Shown here: positions 62,136 through 64,000 of the stretch, piece by piece
How positions within the stretch are numbered: position 1 is the first letter of the stretch
Layout of the letters: each line of letters starts with the position of its first letter
Translations under genes and position numbers: made by a program
NCBI GenBank assembly: GCA_002394685.1
Contig: DGUP01000067.1
Coordinates: 1 to 64,000, forward strand
Direction of reading: 5' to 3'
DNA from: Treponema sp. UBA4307
Lineage (GTDB): Bacteria > Spirochaetota > Spirochaetia > Treponematales > Treponemataceae
Length of the DNA: 64,000 bases
The notes under the pieces: generated by a model
Told to the model about the DNA's origin: nothing
Databases searched by the model: none
Seen by the model: only the letters and a program-made list of their open reading frames with translations

Positions 62136-62170
62136 TTTGTTATAAAAAATAATACTACCTAACAATAATT

Positions 62171-62746
62171 CTAATTTGCTACACCATATACAAAGCTGTG
62201 AATTACTTTGTAAATATTTGATTCATTTAGTTCCAGATTTTTCTGGAGAATAGAATTGCATGTTGAAATGATCAGTGACTGAAAACTTTTACTGTATAGT
62301 TTTTCCAGGCCCCTCATATTTCCAAATTCATTACTGCATTTTTCAAATAAATCAAGATATAAAAGATCTATTTTTTTCTGCAGTTCCCTGAAAGATTTAA
62401 AAGCTGGATTTTCTTCTGGAGAAAAGGCCGTATTACAGGATAAATAAAAAAAATCAGGATTTTCCAGGGCGAATGAAATCTGAGCCTTTAGTAAATCAGT
62501 GAGATGCTTTATAAAATCATGATGATATTCTGAAGCTTTTGATAAAAGTTCCAGCTGCCTGCTTCCGTAAAAATCAACTATTGAGTCCAGGAGACCCACT
62601 TTGCTTTTAAAATAATAATAAAGAGTAGGTTTTGATGTCTGGCAGCTATCACATATTTCCTGAATTCCTACAGAATCAAATCCTTTTTTGCTGAAAAGAG
62701 AAAGTCCTTTATTTAAAAGTACTTGTCTAATATTTGCTTCTTCCAT
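62171..62746 (-). CDS. TetR-family transcriptional regulator
   Basis: A 191-residue repressor. The helix-turn-helix at ~8-50 is standard (ALFSKKGFDSVGI-like start, then ICDSCQTSKPTLYYYFKSK, split at the turn). The C-terminal ligand domain is not assigned. ATG 62746 begins at the usual N-terminus; the longer frame runs over the operator. Matching operators lie before this gene and before the GH13 gene, so it probably controls both. The ligand is unknown. Confidence 0.88.
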   Translation of the reverse strand: MEEANIRQVLLNKGLSLFSKKGFDSVGIQEICDSCQTSKPTLYYYFKSKVGLLDSIVDFYGSRQLELLSKASEYHHDFIKHLTDLLKAQISFALENPDFFYLSCNTAFSPEENPAFKSFRELQKKIDLLYLDLFEKCSNEFGNMRGLEKLYSKSFQSLIISTCNSILQKNLELNESNIYKVIHSFVYGVAN

Positions 62747-62757
62747 AAGGAATATAT

Positions 62758-62775
62758 ATACCGAACGGTAGGTAT
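62758..62775. promoter_or_regulatory. TetR operator upstream of tetR
   Basis: ATACCGAACGGTAGGTAT, with TACCG-AA-CGGTA as the dyad, 12 bases before the tetR start. On the reverse strand it reads ACCTACCGTTCGGTA, close to the site at the GH13 gene. It may also lie in reach of the plus-strand gene at 62866. Confidence 0.65.
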
Positions 62776-62865
62776 TTGTCAAGAGTTTTATATGTATCCC
62801 GAAAAATTTATCTAAACTTGTATACTAAAATTTTTTGTTATAAAATGGAGATAAAGGAGATTTTT

Positions 62866-63930
62866 ATGAAAGCAAAAGTATCAAATCTTTTAATTGCTGC
62901 TGCCTTAATGTTAATTGCAGCAGATTTATATGCACAACCAAAATTAGTTGATGCTGATTCGAAAATTGAATACGCAATTGAATGGCATTTGAACGGGGGT
63001 ACTCAGAATCCTTCAAATACAGAGACTTATACTGCAGAAGATGGTCTTGTCCTTGCAACCCCAATCAGAGAGGGATATACCTTTAACGGATGGTTCGAAA
63101 ACGCTGATTTAAGTGGCTCAAAAATTACTGAAATTAAAAAAGGTGAGACTCAGAAAAAGGTTTTCTATGCAGGATGGGTTATTACAAAAGAACAGGCCAT
63201 AAAAATTATGAAGGAAGAAATGGTTACTGTTATTCCTGCAAGGAAAAAAGTAAATCTTGAAAATTTTGCAGGAACTGAGGGAATTCAAGTAATTAACGCA
63301 TACCAGATTGGAAAACATGAAGTAACTCAGGAGCTTTATATGGCTGTTATGGGAAACAATCCTAGTAATTTTAAGAATAACCCTGCTCCTGATGAGATTC
63401 AGGAAAAACGACCTGTTGAAAATATCTCTTGGCAGGAAGCCTGCGATTTCTGTAACAAATTGAGCGAACTTATGGGACTTACCCCCTGCTATGATAAAGA
63501 TTACGAATGTAACTACAGTGCAAACGGTTTCCGTCTGCCAAGCCGGGGGGAATGGGAAATGGCAGCTCGTGGTGGAGTTGCAGGTGGCTGGGATTACGAA
63601 TACTCAGGGGGTGATTATCCCGATAATGTAGCATGGAATTGGAATAATTCCTACTGGGAGAATGAATATAGGGAAAAAGGTACACACGAAGTAGGAAAGA
63701 AAAATCCAAATTCCTTAGGAATTTATGACATGTCAGGAAATGTCTGGGAATGGTGTAATAGATATTCGTATGTTGATGACTGGGGCTATAAATATACCAA
63801 TCATTACTATTGTGGCGGCTCATATTATGACTATGGCTCTGAAATTAGCGTCACAAGTTCAGGGTATAGTACTTACGGAGAGGGATGGGAAAAGTGTGGA
63901 TTCCGCCTTGCCTGCTCACTTTTTAATTAG
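62866..63930 (+). CDS. Exported InlB-repeat / SUMF1-type protein
   Basis: Signal peptide (~1-23, ending ADLYA). An InlB B-type repeat covers ~35-105 (WHLNGGTQNP, GYTFNGWFENADLSGSK, FYAGW). A SUMF1/formylglycine-generating-type domain follows (~140-354): YQIGKHEVTQELYMAVMG, RPVENISWQEACDFCNKL, RLPSRGEWEMAARGG, GIYDMSGNVWEWC, GFRLA. The cysteines of true sulfatase-modifying enzymes were not identified. Many treponemes carry such proteins as surface or binding proteins. ATG 62866 with AAGGAGA was preferred to the longer frame. The Tyr/Ser/Asp-rich end after GNVWEWC is unusual. Confidence 0.8.
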   Translation: MKAKVSNLLIAAALMLIAADLYAQPKLVDADSKIEYAIEWHLNGGTQNPSNTETYTAEDGLVLATPIREGYTFNGWFENADLSGSKITEIKKGETQKKVFYAGWVITKEQAIKIMKEEMVTVIPARKKVNLENFAGTEGIQVINAYQIGKHEVTQELYMAVMGNNPSNFKNNPAPDEIQEKRPVENISWQEACDFCNKLSELMGLTPCYDKDYECNYSANGFRLPSRGEWEMAARGGVAGGWDYEYSGGDYPDNVAWNWNNSYWENEYREKGTHEVGKKNPNSLGIYDMSGNVWEWCNRYSYVDDWGYKYTNHYYCGGSYYDYGSEISVTSSGYSTYGEGWEKCGFRLACSLFN

Positions 63931-63955
63931 AGAAAAATAAAACAATCAATGTTAA

Positions 63956-63991
63956 AAGCCCCTGGTAAGTTTTTTTACTTATCAGGGGCTT
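63956..63991 (+). terminator. Terminator after the SUMF1-type gene
   Basis: AAGCCCCTGGTAAGT / ACTTATCAGGGGCTT, a 15-bp stem with one G-T pair and a 6-T loop, 25 bases after the stop. Confidence 0.75.
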
Positions 63992-64000
63992 AATCATATA

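Noticed and set aside
62101..62160. Recombination or attachment site at the ACCTAC dyad
   Set aside because: The matching dyad before tetR and the short distance to both starts fit an operator better; there is no integrase nearby.

Overview
The window looks like chromosomal DNA of a low-GC Treponema, probably a commensal or free-living gut or rumen type rather than a reduced pathogen. The evidence is a P83/100-family exported antigen; a superoxide reductase that lacks a clear N-terminal metal site, as in T. pallidum; the order rpsB-tsf-frr-uppS-cdsA-dxr-rseP with no pyrH after tsf, which I recall from treponemes; an Rnf-type operon; an Omp85-like barrel; and many exported beta-propeller, HEAT and SUMF1-type proteins. 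Coding density is high, and no rRNA, insertion sequence, prophage or CRISPR array was seen. Three tRNA genes are present: Arg-CCG, Gly-TCC and Leu-CAG.

Layout. 1-730: a flavodoxin cut by the left edge and a superoxide reductase, with repeated GTTACTT operator-like elements between them. 863-5771 (minus): a 23S rRNA uracil methyltransferase, an exported beta-propeller and P83/100. 5867-7961 (plus): an alpha/beta hydrolase and a poly(A) polymerase/CCA transferase. 8013-9930 (minus): a P-loop/Asp23-like fusion and a pseudouridine synthase. 10003-18973 (plus): one long operon with a DUF212 membrane protein, an unknown membrane protein, all six subunits of an Rnf-like complex (C-D-G-E-A-B) and a GH57-like protein. 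19175-22609 (minus): FemAB and MetG. 22740-25457 (plus): an aminotransferase and glycogen synthase. 25591-34738 (minus): translation, isoprenoid, phospholipid and envelope genes. 34840-40828: tRNAs, CoaD, L32, ACP, RNase III, a purine permease and a deaminase. 40897-43192 (minus): ThrC and a CPBP protease. 43243-49739 (plus): PilZ, ComEC, RsmA, YggS and two pseudouridine synthases. 49976-52059 (minus): a small cluster of unknown genes. 52156-56560 (plus): Mfd and a Cys-cluster protein. 56564-63930: envelope proteins, a GH13 amylase with its probable TetR regulator, and a SUMF1/InlB-repeat protein.

The most interesting region is the Rnf-like operon. All six subunits can be recognised by order, length, topology and residual similarity. 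However, the motifs that normally hold NADH/FMN (RnfC), covalent FMN (RnfD, RnfG), the membrane [2Fe-2S] cluster (RnfA, RnfE) and the first [4Fe-4S] domain (RnfB) are missing, while the ferredoxin-like clusters of RnfC and RnfB remain. The operon ends in a GH57-like protein whose two catalytic acids also appear to be replaced. This could be a repurposed, cofactor-poor relative of Rnf. Other points to follow up are a shared operator in front of tetR and the GH13 gene, a P-loop ATPase fused to an Asp23-like domain, a ComEC without its nuclease domain, and a possible pseudo-receiver protein.
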